Positions 6,844-15,248 of a stretch of DNA of 41,932 nucleotides are shown in pieces. The position numbers and the translations under genes are program-made. This stretch comes from UBA937 sp031549725 (lineage in GTDB: Bacteria > Spirochaetota > Spirochaetia > Treponematales > Breznakiellaceae), in NCBI GenBank assembly GCA_031549725.1, contig JAVBPH010000040.1, positions 1 to 41,932 on the forward strand. Direction: 5' to 3'. Position 1 is the stretch's first letter; every line of letters starts with the position of its first letter. Below the pieces are notes generated by a model. It saw only the letters and a program-made list of their open reading frames with translations, was not told the DNA's origin and did not search any database.

Positions 6844-7851
6844 TTACGGTTCATACCTTTTACTGCTGTTTGCCGCTCCCGGAGTGGCGTTACTGGTGGC
6901 TGCAATATACCAGTCGCTGAGGGTATTGCTGTCCGGGATGGTTTCATCCCTGCAGATTGTCCTGGTGGTGGTGGTATACTGGCTTTGAACCGCATGGACC
7001 GGCCCCGGAACACTATTTCCCTGTGAACCGCCGGGAACCCAGGCGGAACTGCTGCCCAGCATATTTGCGGCCAGGGAAAGGTTTTCCTTTGACCATTGGG
7101 TATCCTGGGTTTCACTCATCATCAGGACATCCAGGATTTGGTCATCCTGGTCCGTAATAAAAACAGCATCCGTTTTCCGTATTAATTTTGATGTCCCGGG
7201 GACCCAAAAATCCCTGGCCGCGGGTGATGCTTCCGTTCCGGGCGAAAGGGCCAGGTTGTTTCCGGTTTCATCCAGGCTGGCAGGGTCCAAAGTCCTCAGG
7301 TGCAGAACCACATATTCGCCGTCCTTTACTTCCGCCGGGGGAAATTCATAAATCGGCTCATCAAGACTGATACCCGCCGCAAAGACCCGGAGCGCCCCTA
7401 AATTTCCGGGGTTGGCGGTTTTAAATTCAATAAATTCAACCTTTGGATTTGAGTATTCGGTCCTTACCTCATTAATGAATATCCGGGGCATTCGGTTATT
7501 CCTGGTCCTCACGGGAATAAGCACATTGAGGGTATTCCCGTGTTTATCCGCCACCAGGATATCCGCAATAAGTTTTACCCCTTCTTCTATTCCTTCCTGC
7601 ATCTCAATCTTTACCAGGGTTCCATCCTCAATGCCCGCCACTTCTTTATACGGATTAAACGCAATATTCAGAACCTTTACTGGCTGGGAAAATTCAAACT
7701 CAAACCCGGATGCGGTGGCCTTATACCCGGTAAATACCGGCCCTTCACTGCTGGACCCCAAAATCTTTTGTATTGCCACATCGGTTGAGCAGGCAATAAA
7801 AAAACAGCATAATCCCAATACAAGCAGCAAATAAACAAATGTCTTTTTCAT
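6844..7851 (-). CDS. lipoprotein with lamin-tail-like domain
   Basis: The 335-residue protein is probably lipid-anchored. The signal peptide ends in FFIACS, with Cys21 as the acylated residue. Residues about 135-300 recall a lamin-tail (LTD) fold: an entry strand IFINEVRTEYSNPKVEFIEF, then EFPPAEVKDGEYVVLHLR, and an end SNATPGAANS of the kind common in secreted LTD proteins. LTD domains in bacteria usually sit in surface proteins or beside exported nucleases; no catalytic domain is seen here. The start is ATG with GGAGG eight bases upstream. Role unknown; the lipoprotein call is sure, LTD is moderate. Confidence 0.75.
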   Translation of the reverse strand: MKKTFVYLLLVLGLCCFFIACSTDVAIQKILGSSSEGPVFTGYKATASGFEFEFSQPVKVLNIAFNPYKEVAGIEDGTLVKIEMQEGIEEGVKLIADILVADKHGNTLNVLIPVRTRNNRMPRIFINEVRTEYSNPKVEFIEFKTANPGNLGALRVFAAGISLDEPIYEFPPAEVKDGEYVVLHLRTLDPASLDETGNNLALSPGTEASPAARDFWVPGTSKLIRKTDAVFITDQDDQILDVLMMSETQDTQWSKENLSLAANMLGSSSAWVPGGSQGNSVPGPVHAVQSQYTTTTRTICRDETIPDSNTLSDWYIAATSNATPGAANSSKRYEP

Positions 7852-7927
7852 GATGTACCTCCGTCAATATATGGCATCAGCCCGGATGGCGCTTCAATGA
7901 AACTAAAAAAAAGTTTATTATTCTGAT

Positions 7928-8359
7928 ATGCAGAATCTGAATTACTTCCGCCTGGATCTCCGGAAAAAACTCGAGTACATAAAAACCGATCTGCCGCCCT
8001 TCACCTTTCCAGAAAATGCAGAAGAAGTGCTGATCATGTTTGAGGTGGATCATGGGGAAGGCAAAAGTATCGAACCGGATCCGTCAAAACTGCTGGGACA
8101 GCCCCGCTGGACAGGCATAATGAAAAAAGATACATCCGTTGATGATGCGGTGACAGAACTTCCCCTGGGGAAATATTTTTTCTCCCAGGTCAGGGAAATC
8201 CTTGATGAGGCCGGTTCCGCGGAACTCGCCGTGGAAGTTCAGAAAGAAGCCCTATGGGAAAGAAGAAAATTAGGGGATAAGGTGTATCTGCGTTACCTAT
8301 ACGAACATGGCAGCCCGGTTACCCAGATTTTCCGGGAATTGCTGGATGATCCGGAATAA
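7928..8359 (+). CDS. conserved-looking protein of unknown function
   Basis: This 143-residue soluble protein has no signal peptide or membrane segment. It is rich in charged residues and has an acidic centre. I do not recognise a family. Codon use matches neighbouring core genes, which supports a real gene. There is no clear Shine-Dalgarno sequence before the ATG at 7928. It converges with lrgB, and the 47-bp gap between them holds no obvious terminator. Confidence 0.6.
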   Translation: MQNLNYFRLDLRKKLEYIKTDLPPFTFPENAEEVLIMFEVDHGEGKSIEPDPSKLLGQPRWTGIMKKDTSVDDAVTELPLGKYFFSQVREILDEAGSAELAVEVQKEALWERRKLGDKVYLRYLYEHGSPVTQIFRELLDDPE

Positions 8360-8406
8360 ATCCTTCCAGCAGCAGTACCGTCAAATTAAGCTGAATTTTA
8401 TTTTCT

Positions 8407-9090
8407 CTACCGGAAAAATATCAGGAATAAAATACTTGTCAGTACCCCCGCCAGGACAAGGGAAATGCCGCTCATGGCCCCCTCGGTTTCCCCAATTTCC
8501 AGGGCCTTGGTGGTGGCCAGGGCATGCCCGGATGTTCCCAGGGCAACTCCCACAGCCACGGGATTCTTCAGCCTGAACAGACGGATTATAAACGGCGACA
8601 GAACCATACTGATAATTCCGGTAAGAATCACCGCAAACACCGTAATGGAGGGGATCCCGCCTTTCTGTTCCGAAAGTTCCAGGGCTATTGCGGTGGTTAC
8701 CGATTTGGGCAGCAGAGAAAACCGGACCTGCTCATCAATTTCAAAAAGCCTGCACATCCCCCAAACCGAAAACAGCGAAGCCGCGGACCCTGCCAGGCAG
8801 CCCGCAATAATAGGAAGAATATTCTTCTTTAAAAGATCCCATTGAAAATACATGGACAATGCCAGCACCACCGTGGCTGGAACAATAAACATGGATATCA
8901 CATTTCCGCCGGCTTCATACTGCTCCAGAGTGATAGGGGTAAAAGAAAAAAGAAGAATCAGCAGGACCGTGGCAATAAGCAGCGGGTTCAGGAAGGGGGA
9001 AGGAAATTTTTTCCTGATATAGGTTCCCGCAGCATAAAAAATGATTGTAATAATAATCCCGAAAAACGGATGAAATAACAGTGTTTCCAA
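8407..9090 (-). CDS. lrgB: LrgB/CidB-family membrane protein
   Basis: This integral inner-membrane protein of the LrgB/CidB/YohK family pairs with LrgA and modulates cell lysis or, in some bacteria, exports small carboxylates such as pyruvate. The 227 residues match the usual length and form several membrane helices. Conserved strings include LPKSVTTAIALELSEQKGG and GTSGHALATTKALE, which are hallmarks of the family. The start is a TTG at 9090, with AAAGGA about 10 bases upstream, six bases past the lrgA stop. The two genes form one operon. Which process it serves here cannot be told. Confidence 0.9.
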   Translation of the reverse strand: METLLFHPFFGIIITIIFYAAGTYIRKKFPSPFLNPLLIATVLLILLFSFTPITLEQYEAGGNVISMFIVPATVVLALSMYFQWDLLKKNILPIIAGCLAGSAASLFSVWGMCRLFEIDEQVRFSLLPKSVTTAIALELSEQKGGIPSITVFAVILTGIISMVLSPFIIRLFRLKNPVAVGVALGTSGHALATTKALEIGETEGAMSGISLVLAGVLTSILFLIFFR

Positions 9091-9096
9091 AATTTC

Positions 9097-9477
9097 TTAT
9101 CCTTTTTTTCCGGAACTTTTTCCAGAAATCCCAGCCATGATAATCTGAACTATCCTGACCCCCCAGTAGGCGGTTAGAAAGGTTACCAGGGTGCTCAACA
9201 GACAAATAATAATCAACTTAAATAGTACCGAATGGATTAGGCTGTAGGTACTGACAATGGATACCGCCGGGGGAACAAAGAAAAATGCCATATTGCCGCT
9301 TAAAAAGCGGGCGGTATCATTGATATATTCAGGTTTGACAATACCTGTTTTAAGGGCTGTCAGTAACAGCACCAGGCCAAACACACTGGCGGGAATTCCC
9401 AGGGGGACAAAAAACGCCAGCAGCTCCCCGGCGAAGGCAAACCCCAGGATAAGGCAAATCTGTCCCAAAATGCGCAT
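9097..9477 (-). CDS. lrgA: LrgA/CidA-family holin-like protein
   Basis: This is a small holin-like membrane protein (126 residues) with four predicted helices. The segment LLAFFVPLGIPASVFGLVLL is typical of CidA/LrgA, as is the later FFFVPPAVSIV. It is encoded first in a two-gene operon with lrgB. The ATG at 9477 is preceded by AAGGAA. In the family LrgA and LrgB work together in control of murein hydrolase activity or pyruvate movement. No LytS/LytR regulator lies next to it; the upstream receiver/ATPase sensor at 9506 runs in the same direction and could be co-transcribed. Confidence 0.9.
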   Translation of the reverse strand: MRILGQICLILGFAFAGELLAFFVPLGIPASVFGLVLLLTALKTGIVKPEYINDTARFLSGNMAFFFVPPAVSIVSTYSLIHSVLFKLIIICLLSTLVTFLTAYWGVRIVQIIMAGISGKSSGKKG

Positions 9478-9505
9478 ACGAAATTCCTTATGGTATCCTT
9501 ACCGG

Positions 9506-10816
9506 CTATCCATTTACCCTGCTGGCCAGATCCGCATTTAATGCATTGCTCCTGACCAGTCTTTTTGCCATCAATTTTGACAGGAAAATCCCATAATGAG
9601 GGTATTCCCTGATTACATGAATAAAATTTTTCCTGGTCAGAAGAATCAGTTTCCCCGGTCCTTCAGCCCGGACAGAAGCGGACCTTCTCTCATTCAAAAG
9701 AAAGGACATTTCCCCCATGAAAATATCCTGGGAAGTTAATACCCCCACGGGACTCCCGTTATGCAGCACAGAATACTTTCCGCTGGAAATATAGTACAGG
9801 AAATCGCTGGGGTCATTTTCCTTCAGTACAATATCACCTTTTTTCACCACCACCACCTGTTCATGCTTGAATCCCAGGGGAATTTCCGGTTCCAACGAAG
9901 TATCGTGTTTGACTATCAAACTTACCTCATTTCCCGTGGAATTATACCGGATTTCATGACCAAACATTGCTGCAATCCGGATTCCCCGTCCGTGGGAATT
10001 CAATTCATCCTGCAGGCGGAGTTTTTTCAGGTGAGCCTTAACATCAAATCCATCTCCCTCGTCCCGGATGGTAAAGGCGGTCTTATCCTTGCCAATTTCC
10101 CATTGAAGTTCCACCTTTTTTGCCCTGATAGCCGGATCTTTACATTTCACTTCCACCAGATCCACCACACTCAAACCCTTCTCCATTCCGGCGGATTTAT
10201 CATCATAACTGATCTTGCAGTTGCCGTGTTCAATGGCATTCACCAGCAGTTCATCCAGGGCCAGCTGCAGATGCATCTTACTGTCGGGATTGATATATCC
10301 CCGCTGGGAAAGAATAGTAGCCCCAATCCCGGCATAGAGGGGGACCGAAAGCAAATCGTTATTAATGACAAAATCACCGGAAGATTCTTCAATCAGGTTC
10401 TTTGCAAATTCCCGCTGGAATATAATTTGATAGTTTTCTTCTATTATTTGGACACTTTTTACCAAATGGGACCTGATCCGGAAATAATCCAGCAGGGTAA
10501 TAATGTTAATACCCTTGTACTTCGTTAAAAGATATTCCTCATTGTACTTTTCGCTGGAATACAGGCCCACAATCCCGAAATTCAGGTGCCACTCGTCCTC
10601 TTTTATATGGACCACAATATTATCAATATTGATAAAGGGATCTGAAAAATTAATCACCACAATTTCCGGAAGATCATAATTTAAAAATTCCAGTATTTCA
10701 TCTTCCCGGGATAAAAATTTAAGGATGTAATTATGACCGGATTTCGAATCAAATGCAGACTCAACGAGTTTTCTGACTTCCGGATCGGAATTGATTATTC
10801 CAAGGGTGCCCATCAT
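9506..10816 (-). CDS. three-domain sensor: pseudo-receiver, RsbW-like ATPase, cyclic-nucleotide-binding domain
   Basis: This 436-residue soluble regulator has three parts. An N-terminal receiver-like domain (about 1-120) has INFSDP where a phosphorylated Asp is usual. An anti-sigma-type HATPase (about 150-310) has an N box LALDELLVNAIEHGN, DEGDGFD and GRGIRIAAMF. A C-terminal cyclic-nucleotide-binding domain (about 325-425) keeps Glu and Arg in GEMSFLLNERRSASV. The ATG at 10816 is chosen because AGGAG lies four bases upstream; the longer frame has no ribosome site. The domains suggest partner-switching control tuned by cAMP or a similar ligand. The partner is not encoded nearby. Confidence 0.8.
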   Translation of the reverse strand: MMGTLGIINSDPEVRKLVESAFDSKSGHNYILKFLSREDEILEFLNYDLPEIVVINFSDPFINIDNIVVHIKEDEWHLNFGIVGLYSSEKYNEEYLLTKYKGINIITLLDYFRIRSHLVKSVQIIEENYQIIFQREFAKNLIEESSGDFVINNDLLSVPLYAGIGATILSQRGYINPDSKMHLQLALDELLVNAIEHGNCKISYDDKSAGMEKGLSVVDLVEVKCKDPAIRAKKVELQWEIGKDKTAFTIRDEGDGFDVKAHLKKLRLQDELNSHGRGIRIAAMFGHEIRYNSTGNEVSLIVKHDTSLEPEIPLGFKHEQVVVVKKGDIVLKENDPSDFLYYISSGKYSVLHNGSPVGVLTSQDIFMGEMSFLLNERRSASVRAEGPGKLILLTRKNFIHVIREYPHYGIFLSKLMAKRLVRSNALNADLASRVNG

Positions 10817-11129
10817 ATATCTCCTGTATATTAATATAATAGTCTTACTTTTATCGTTATTTTTACTTATCCCGGAAGCAGCCTGAACTGCGGAGCTTCC
10901 TGTTATTAGTATCGGTATAGACAACTAAAGAGGGAATAACTTTTTTATTAATATATCATAAAAACAAGCCTCCCCGGGGCATCTTTAGGGATAAGCTGTA
11001 TCCAACGGAGGATCAATCGATAGAAAATGTATTATATTCCGAATAAACATCACATTAAACCTATTTGATGATAAATATCCTCTATTAGCTATTTGAGAAA
11101 CTTGATTTTAGAGTAGACAATTTTTATTT
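10817..11129. other. divergent intergenic region of the sensor and the second XRE gene
   Basis: No gene is seen. It is AT-rich, as expected for two divergent promoters, although no strong -35/-10 pair stands out. TAGCTATTTGAG at 11086-11097 resembles TAGCTGATATGAG before the paralogous XRE gene and is a candidate binding site. Confidence 0.4.
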
Positions 11130-11477
11130 ATGGATGAAAAGAATTTGTCTGGAAAACTTATACGTAACCTATTTGGCAAAAACCTCAAACGGTTGCGTAT
11201 GAAGGCCGGCTTATCACAGATGGCCCTGGCAGGAGAATCCGATCTGGCCCATACATTTATCAATGACATTGAAAATGGGAAAAAATGGATATCCTGTAAA
11301 ACCATGGCCCGATTATGTCAGGCATTGGATGTTGAACCGCATCAGCTTTTCTTCCCCTTATCAAAACCAGAAAACGAACATTCCGAAATTCTCTCCACTT
11401 ACATCGATGATTTTTCGGAGTCCGTACTGAAGAGCGTGGCGGAATTTAAAAACCGTTATCTGAATGAGGATTCCTAA
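11130..11477 (+). CDS. XRE-family transcriptional regulator (paralogue 2)
   Basis: This 115-residue regulator has an N-terminal helix-turn-helix (LKRLRMKAGLSQMALAGESD, then HTFINDIENGKKW) and a C-terminal helical tail (LSTYIDDFSESVLKSVAEFK). It is about half identical to the protein at 3908-4291, and the match extends through the tail, so the tail probably has a shared function such as dimerisation. No good ribosome site precedes the ATG. A hairpin over its stop codon (GGATTCC/GGAATCC, 11468-11488) probably ends the transcript. Targets unknown. Confidence 0.85.
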   Translation: MDEKNLSGKLIRNLFGKNLKRLRMKAGLSQMALAGESDLAHTFINDIENGKKWISCKTMARLCQALDVEPHQLFFPLSKPENEHSEILSTYIDDFSESVLKSVAEFKNRYLNEDS

Positions 11478-11500
11478 ACCGGGAATCCTTCTCTAATTTT
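11468..11500 (+). terminator. terminator overlapping the XRE stop codon
   Basis: GGATTCC (11468-11474) and GGAATCC (11482-11488) form a stem whose loop contains the TAA stop. The tail TTCTCTAATTTTG follows. Confidence 0.5.
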
Positions 11501-11663
11501 GTTTAGAGAGCCTTTTTCAAAACTCGGTTAGTTTTGAAAAAGGCTTTTGCAGAAAGAATGCTATTTCCTTATCCATAAATAAAATAGTATTCTTTCTGCA
11601 CTTAGATCTAAGGTTGCTTTTTCAAAATTACGGACCTTGCGGTCCGGCGGATTTTGAAAAAGC
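11491..11663. repeat. block of nested inverted repeats
   Basis: Four structures stand in series. A perfect 16-bp stem, AGCCTTTTTCAAAACT (11509-11524), pairs with 11530-11545. A 19-bp stem with one mismatch joins 11548-11566 and 11582-11600. A 12-bp palindrome, CTTAGATCTAAG, lies at 11601-11612. A two-tier stem follows (GCTTTTTCAAAAT 11616-11628 with 11651-11663; inner GGACC/GGTCC). The first and last share the TTTTTCAAAA arm. This looks like a REP- or MITE-type cluster, not a single terminator. Confidence 0.65.
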
Positions 11664-11753
11664 CTCTAGATACTAAGATTTCTTCTCAGATTTATCGGGT
11701 ACGGGGATTCTCTTTGGGTGAATTCCGGAAAAAATCATCAGTTTTCGAATTTT

Positions 11754-11777
11754 GGGGACAGCCCCGGGGCTGTCCCC
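11754..11777. repeat. 24-bp perfect palindrome of the GGGGACAGC family
   Basis: The sequence is GGGGACAGCCCC followed by its exact complement. Related copies lie at 326-355, 1236-1270 and 31100-31112. It lies between genes, about 45 bp upstream of the likely rpsP promoter. Confidence 0.6.
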
Positions 11778-11821
11778 CTCAGGGGAAGCCTGGCTTTTCC
11801 CGGTTTTAAGGACCGCGAATA

Positions 11822-11851
11822 TTGACTAACCCTGCCTTTTTATAGTATTAA
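11822..11851 (+). promoter_or_regulatory. likely promoter of the rpsP operon
   Basis: TTGACT (11822-11827) precedes TATTAA (11846-11851) by 18 bp, with TAGTAT as a closer alternative at 15 bp. It lies about 105 bp before rpsP in an otherwise gene-free stretch. Confidence 0.4.
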
Positions 11852-11956
11852 TGTATTCCACCACGCACAATTGGGCAGTCTGTCCGAGCCCCAGCATTGT
11901 GTTATTCCAGTTAATCGGGCTTCCTTAATAAAGGAACAGAATCCAGGAGGATTTCT

Positions 11957-12205
11957 ATGAGTGCAAGAATCAGGCTTAAAAAGTTCGGAACCAAAAAACG
12001 CCCCTATTACCGCATTGTTGTTATGGATTCCAGGGCCCCCAGGGATGGAAAAACCATCGACGAGCTTGGCTATTATCATCCTATTGAAGCAGAAGATAAA
12101 CAGATCGCCTTTGATGCTGAAAAAGTAAAAACCTGGCTCAGCAACGGCGCCACTGTCAGCGATACCGTCAAAAAGATTCTTAACAAGAAGCATATCTCCT
12201 TATAA
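11957..12205 (+). CDS. rpsP: 30S ribosomal protein S16
   Basis: S16 binds 16S rRNA and helps assemble the 30S subunit. The 82-residue protein begins MSARIRLKKFGTKKRPYYRI and continues VVMDSRAPRDGKTIDELGYY, which are the family signatures. The ATG is preceded by AGGAGG. It is the first gene of a long plus-strand operon that continues with khpA, rimM, trmD and rplS, a common bacterial order. Confidence 0.97.
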   Translation: MSARIRLKKFGTKKRPYYRIVVMDSRAPRDGKTIDELGYYHPIEAEDKQIAFDAEKVKTWLSNGATVSDTVKKILNKKHISL

Positions 12206-12307
12206 TTTTTTAGTCCTTCGGGCTGTCCCTTGGTGTATTGTTCAGCCCCTCCGGGTACAGGTGTTCCCGGAAGTCAGAAACGTCTAACTATTAATCAGGA
12301 GTATGGA

Positions 12308-12541
12308 ATGGAAAAAGACTTAGTTGAATATATCGTAAAATCCCTGGTGGATGATCCCTCGGCGGTTTCCGTCAATGTAATAGAAGGTGAAAAATCGACC
12401 ATTTTGGAACTCCGGGTAGCCCCGGAAGATATTGGTAAGGTTATTGGAAAACACGGCCGGATTGCCAAGGCAATCAGAACCGTCCTTCAGGCGGCCACTG
12501 CCAAGGGCGGCAAACGCACCGTCCTGGAGATCCTGGATTAG
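12308..12541 (+). CDS. khpA: KH-domain RNA-binding protein KhpA
   Basis: KhpA is a single-KH-domain RNA-binding protein, 77 residues here. The GxxG loop lies in GKVIGKHGRIAKAIRTVLQA. In other bacteria it works with KhpB and affects cell division and RNA fate. The ATG at 12308 is preferred over a longer frame because AGGAG ends seven bases upstream and family members begin MEKDLVEYIVK-like. It lies between rpsP and rimM as in many genomes. Confidence 0.93.
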   Translation: MEKDLVEYIVKSLVDDPSAVSVNVIEGEKSTILELRVAPEDIGKVIGKHGRIAKAIRTVLQAATAKGGKRTVLEILD

Positions 12542-12548
12542 GTAAACC

Positions 12549-13061
12549 TTGACCGAACAGTTTGTTGCCGGGCTTGTGGCATCACCCCATGGAATAAAGG
12601 GATTTCTTAAGATCCGGCCCCTGTCGGGTGAACAAAGCCATTTATTAGCACTGGAATCCGTGCGGATCAGGCTGGGTTCCAAAGAAAAGAATTATATTAT
12701 TGAAGAATCCCGGGAAACAAATAACGTTGTATTGATGAAGTTCCAGGGGATAGAAACCCCGGAAGATGCCAAAACCCTTACCGGAGGAGAACTCCTGGTA
12801 GACCGGATTCAGGCAGCTCCCCTGCAGGAAGATGAATATTATATAGAAGACCTTAAGGGAATGAAGATTTTCCTGGGGGACTTTGAAGGAACGGAACTGG
12901 GAGAAATCACCGATATTGTCGAAGGCGGCGGAGGCGAACTTGCGGAAATCCGCCTGAAATCGGGAGAAAAAAGGCTGATTCCTTTCAGGAATGAGTTTTT
13001 TGGTGACATAGATCTGGAAAACCAAAGGGTTGTTTTGTTATCAGACTGGATTCTGGAATGA
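12549..13061 (+). CDS. rimM: ribosome maturation factor RimM
   Basis: RimM binds S19 in the 30S head during assembly and helps 16S rRNA processing. The 170-residue protein starts at TTG (TEQFVAGLVASPHGIKGFLK). A RimM N-domain precedes a PRC-barrel C-domain (LGEITDIVEGGGGELAEIRL, then RLIPFRNEFF). It starts seven bases after khpA and ends in an ATGA overlap with trmD, so translation is coupled. Confidence 0.95.
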   Translation: MTEQFVAGLVASPHGIKGFLKIRPLSGEQSHLLALESVRIRLGSKEKNYIIEESRETNNVVLMKFQGIETPEDAKTLTGGELLVDRIQAAPLQEDEYYIEDLKGMKIFLGDFEGTELGEITDIVEGGGGELAEIRLKSGEKRLIPFRNEFFGDIDLENQRVVLLSDWILE

Positions 13062-13852
13062 AATATACGGTACTGACCTTATTTCCAGAAATTGTAAATA
13101 CCTTTTTTGAAGCATCGATTATGGCAAAGGCCGTTGACCGGGGTATTTTACGGTACCGGACCATCAATATCCGGGATTTTGCCCCGGATAAACACCATAC
13201 CTGCGACGATTCACCCTACGGCGGCGGCGCGGGCATGCTGATGATGCCCCTTCCTTTGGGAAGGGCCCTGGAAGATGCCGGGGCAAAAAAGCATCAGGAC
13301 GGGGAGGAAATCCCAGTAAAAGCCCGGGTGGTCTATCTTTCCCCTTCGGGGAAACCCTTTACCCAGGCTTTAGCCCAGGAACTGGCCAAAGAGGAGGAAT
13401 TAATCCTTGTCTGCGGCCGGTACGAAGGTATAGACCAGCGGGTAATCGATGCTTATGTGGATGATGAGATTTCCATCGGCGATTATGTGATTTCGTCCGG
13501 TGAAGTAGCCGCTCTTGTGGTCATTGACGCCACTTACCGGCTGATAGACAGGGTAATTACTGCGGAATCCCTGGAGGAGGAGAGTTTCTCCGACGGGCTC
13601 TTGGAATACCCCCAGTATACACGCCCTGAAATTTATGATAGGATGCAGGTCCCGGACATTTTGCTTTCGGGGCATCATAAAAACATACGCCGCTGGCGGC
13701 TGATAAAGCGGATTGAAAAAACCCTTTCCGTAAGACCGGATCTTATTCAGAAGGGATTGGAATCAGGGCTTTTTGACGCTGAAACGCGTAAACTTATAGA
13801 GGAAATAAAAGAATCCGCCGGAAAAATGACGGATTCCGAGGGGGAGAGATGA
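13058..13852 (+). CDS. trmD: tRNA (guanine-37-N1)-methyltransferase
   Basis: TrmD methylates G37 next to the anticodon, using S-adenosylmethionine, and prevents frameshifting. The 264-residue SPOUT-fold protein has MKYTVLTLFPEIVNTFF, the substrate loop SPYGGGAGMLMMPLP, and the knotted SAM site with CGRYEGIDQRVI and GDYVISSGEVAALVVIDA. It is slightly longer than the usual 240-250 residues at the C-terminus. It overlaps rimM and rplS by four bases each (ATGA). Confidence 0.97.
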   Translation: MKYTVLTLFPEIVNTFFEASIMAKAVDRGILRYRTINIRDFAPDKHHTCDDSPYGGGAGMLMMPLPLGRALEDAGAKKHQDGEEIPVKARVVYLSPSGKPFTQALAQELAKEEELILVCGRYEGIDQRVIDAYVDDEISIGDYVISSGEVAALVVIDATYRLIDRVITAESLEEESFSDGLLEYPQYTRPEIYDRMQVPDILLSGHHKNIRRWRLIKRIEKTLSVRPDLIQKGLESGLFDAETRKLIEEIKESAGKMTDSEGER

Positions 13853-14247
13853 ACGAAATCAGGGCAATTGAAGCCTCCCAGATGAAAACCGAACCGGACG
13901 ATTTTAAAGTCGGCGATACCGTAAAAGTTCACTTCAAGATTGTTGAAGGTAAAAACGAACGTATCCAGATTTATGAAGGCCTGGTGATTTCCATGAAAAA
14001 TTCCCGGGTGGGAAAAACCTTCATGGTCCGGAAGAATTCCTATGGTGTTGGTGTGGAAAGGGTATTTCCCTTCCATTCACCCCGGATTGCCAAGGTCGAA
14101 GTAGTCCGGCCCGGTAAAGTCCGCAGGGCAAAACTGTACTATATCCGCAGCAAGATCGGTAAGGGTGCCAAAATTAAGGAACTTATTATTAAAAAGGGTT
14201 CCAAGGCATCAAAGGCTGCTCCTGCAGCTGAAACCGCCCAGAGCTGA
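13849..14247 (+). CDS. rplS: 50S ribosomal protein L19
   Basis: L19 lies at the 30S-50S interface. The 132-residue protein has the family strings FKVGDTVKVHFKIVEGKNER and RKNSYGVGVERVFPFHSP. The C-terminal tail, rich in Lys, Ala and Ser, exceeds the usual 115-residue length. The start overlaps the trmD stop (ATGA). Confidence 0.97.
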   Translation: MNEIRAIEASQMKTEPDDFKVGDTVKVHFKIVEGKNERIQIYEGLVISMKNSRVGKTFMVRKNSYGVGVERVFPFHSPRIAKVEVVRPGKVRRAKLYYIRSKIGKGAKIKELIIKKGSKASKAAPAAETAQS

Positions 14248-14255
14248 GGACTGCC

Positions 14256-15248
14256 GTGAGGCTTAAGCCTCCGGATTTATCCAGTTTTATCAGGGCGAAA
14301 CCTCTGGTTTCGCCCTCGAATCCTGCTAAGGCATCAATTAAATCCGCAGATTTAATTAATAATCTTTCCCCTTCCAAGGTTCCTGTTCCGGAACATATTA
14401 ATGATTCACTGCTTAAACACATTTCCTCAAAACCGGATCAGGCAGCAGCCCAGATAAAGGCCCTTATCCAGTCCCTGGGTTTGCCCCAGGATACCCTTTC
14501 ATCCACCATTATTTCCTTTTTCAGAAACTTCGGCCTTTCCCTGGACGCCCAGGCCTTAAAAAACATCCGCCGGGAAGTCCTGGGAAGCAAAACCTCCAAG
14601 GATTCGGCAGCATTGGCTGCCAGTGCTGCCTTTGATAAGGGGGTAAGCCTCAGTGACGAAGCCCTGAAGGAATATGCCGCAGCCATCGATCCTATGGGAC
14701 ATAAAAGTTCTTTCCAGGACAGCGGCGGGGCCGGCTTCGGGCAAACACCCCAGGACAATCAGGAAAAAGGGGATAAAAAAAATGACCGGGACACTCCGCT
14801 GCCGGAGGATATCAAAAACCTTATGGAGGACATCGATACAAGCGGTAGTCTTCTGGGCTATATGAACAAAATTCCCGGAAAAAACGGCCAATTTTGGATC
14901 ATTTTACCCTTTAATTTTACTTCAGGGACTAGAGAATTCAGTGTTTCTGTACGTATATTAGTATATATAAGCAATTCACATTATTTAGTTGAGCGTTTAA
15001 CCTTGGATGCGGCGGTCAATGAACGCCGGTGGTTTCTGGTACTCTCAAAGGCACAGGATGGTTCCTATACCGGTCAGGCCGGAGTGAGTCCCGGGTTCAG
15101 CCAGGCGGAGCAGAGCGCGTTGATTGCTGAATTAAAGGAATTATTGGGAGATTTTGTTTCGGAAATTAGTTTAATGGATGAAAATGAGATAAAGTCTTTT
15201 ATAGATAGCCGGAATGATACGCTCATTTCGGTGGATGAAGAGGTGTAA
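14256..15248 (+). CDS. FliK-like protein (flagellar hook-length control type)
   Basis: The 330-residue protein has a low-complexity N-terminal half rich in Ser, Ala, Lys and Pro. Its C-terminal domain (about 195-310) has NGQFWIILPFNFTSGTREFS, similar in pattern to FliK C-domains (W..lP...). In Bacillus the pair ylqG-ylqH, a FliK-like gene followed by an FlhB C-domain gene, sits close to the same ribosomal cluster, which supports the call. The start is GTG at 14256. The next gene begins one base after its stop. In FliK the C-domain signals the FlhB switch; whether this protein does so is inference. Confidence 0.65.
   Translation: MRLKPPDLSSFIRAKPLVSPSNPAKASIKSADLINNLSPSKVPVPEHINDSLLKHISSKPDQAAAQIKALIQSLGLPQDTLSSTIISFFRNFGLSLDAQALKNIRREVLGSKTSKDSAALAASAAFDKGVSLSDEALKEYAAAIDPMGHKSSFQDSGGAGFGQTPQDNQEKGDKKNDRDTPLPEDIKNLMEDIDTSGSLLGYMNKIPGKNGQFWIILPFNFTSGTREFSVSVRILVYISNSHYLVERLTLDAAVNERRWFLVLSKAQDGSYTGQAGVSPGFSQAEQSALIAELKELLGDFVSEISLMDENEIKSFIDSRNDTLISVDEEV

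Noticed and set aside
11509..11663. Repeats before rpsP as a CRISPR array
   Set aside because: The units are inverted repeats of different sequence, not regularly spaced direct repeats, and no cas gene is near.
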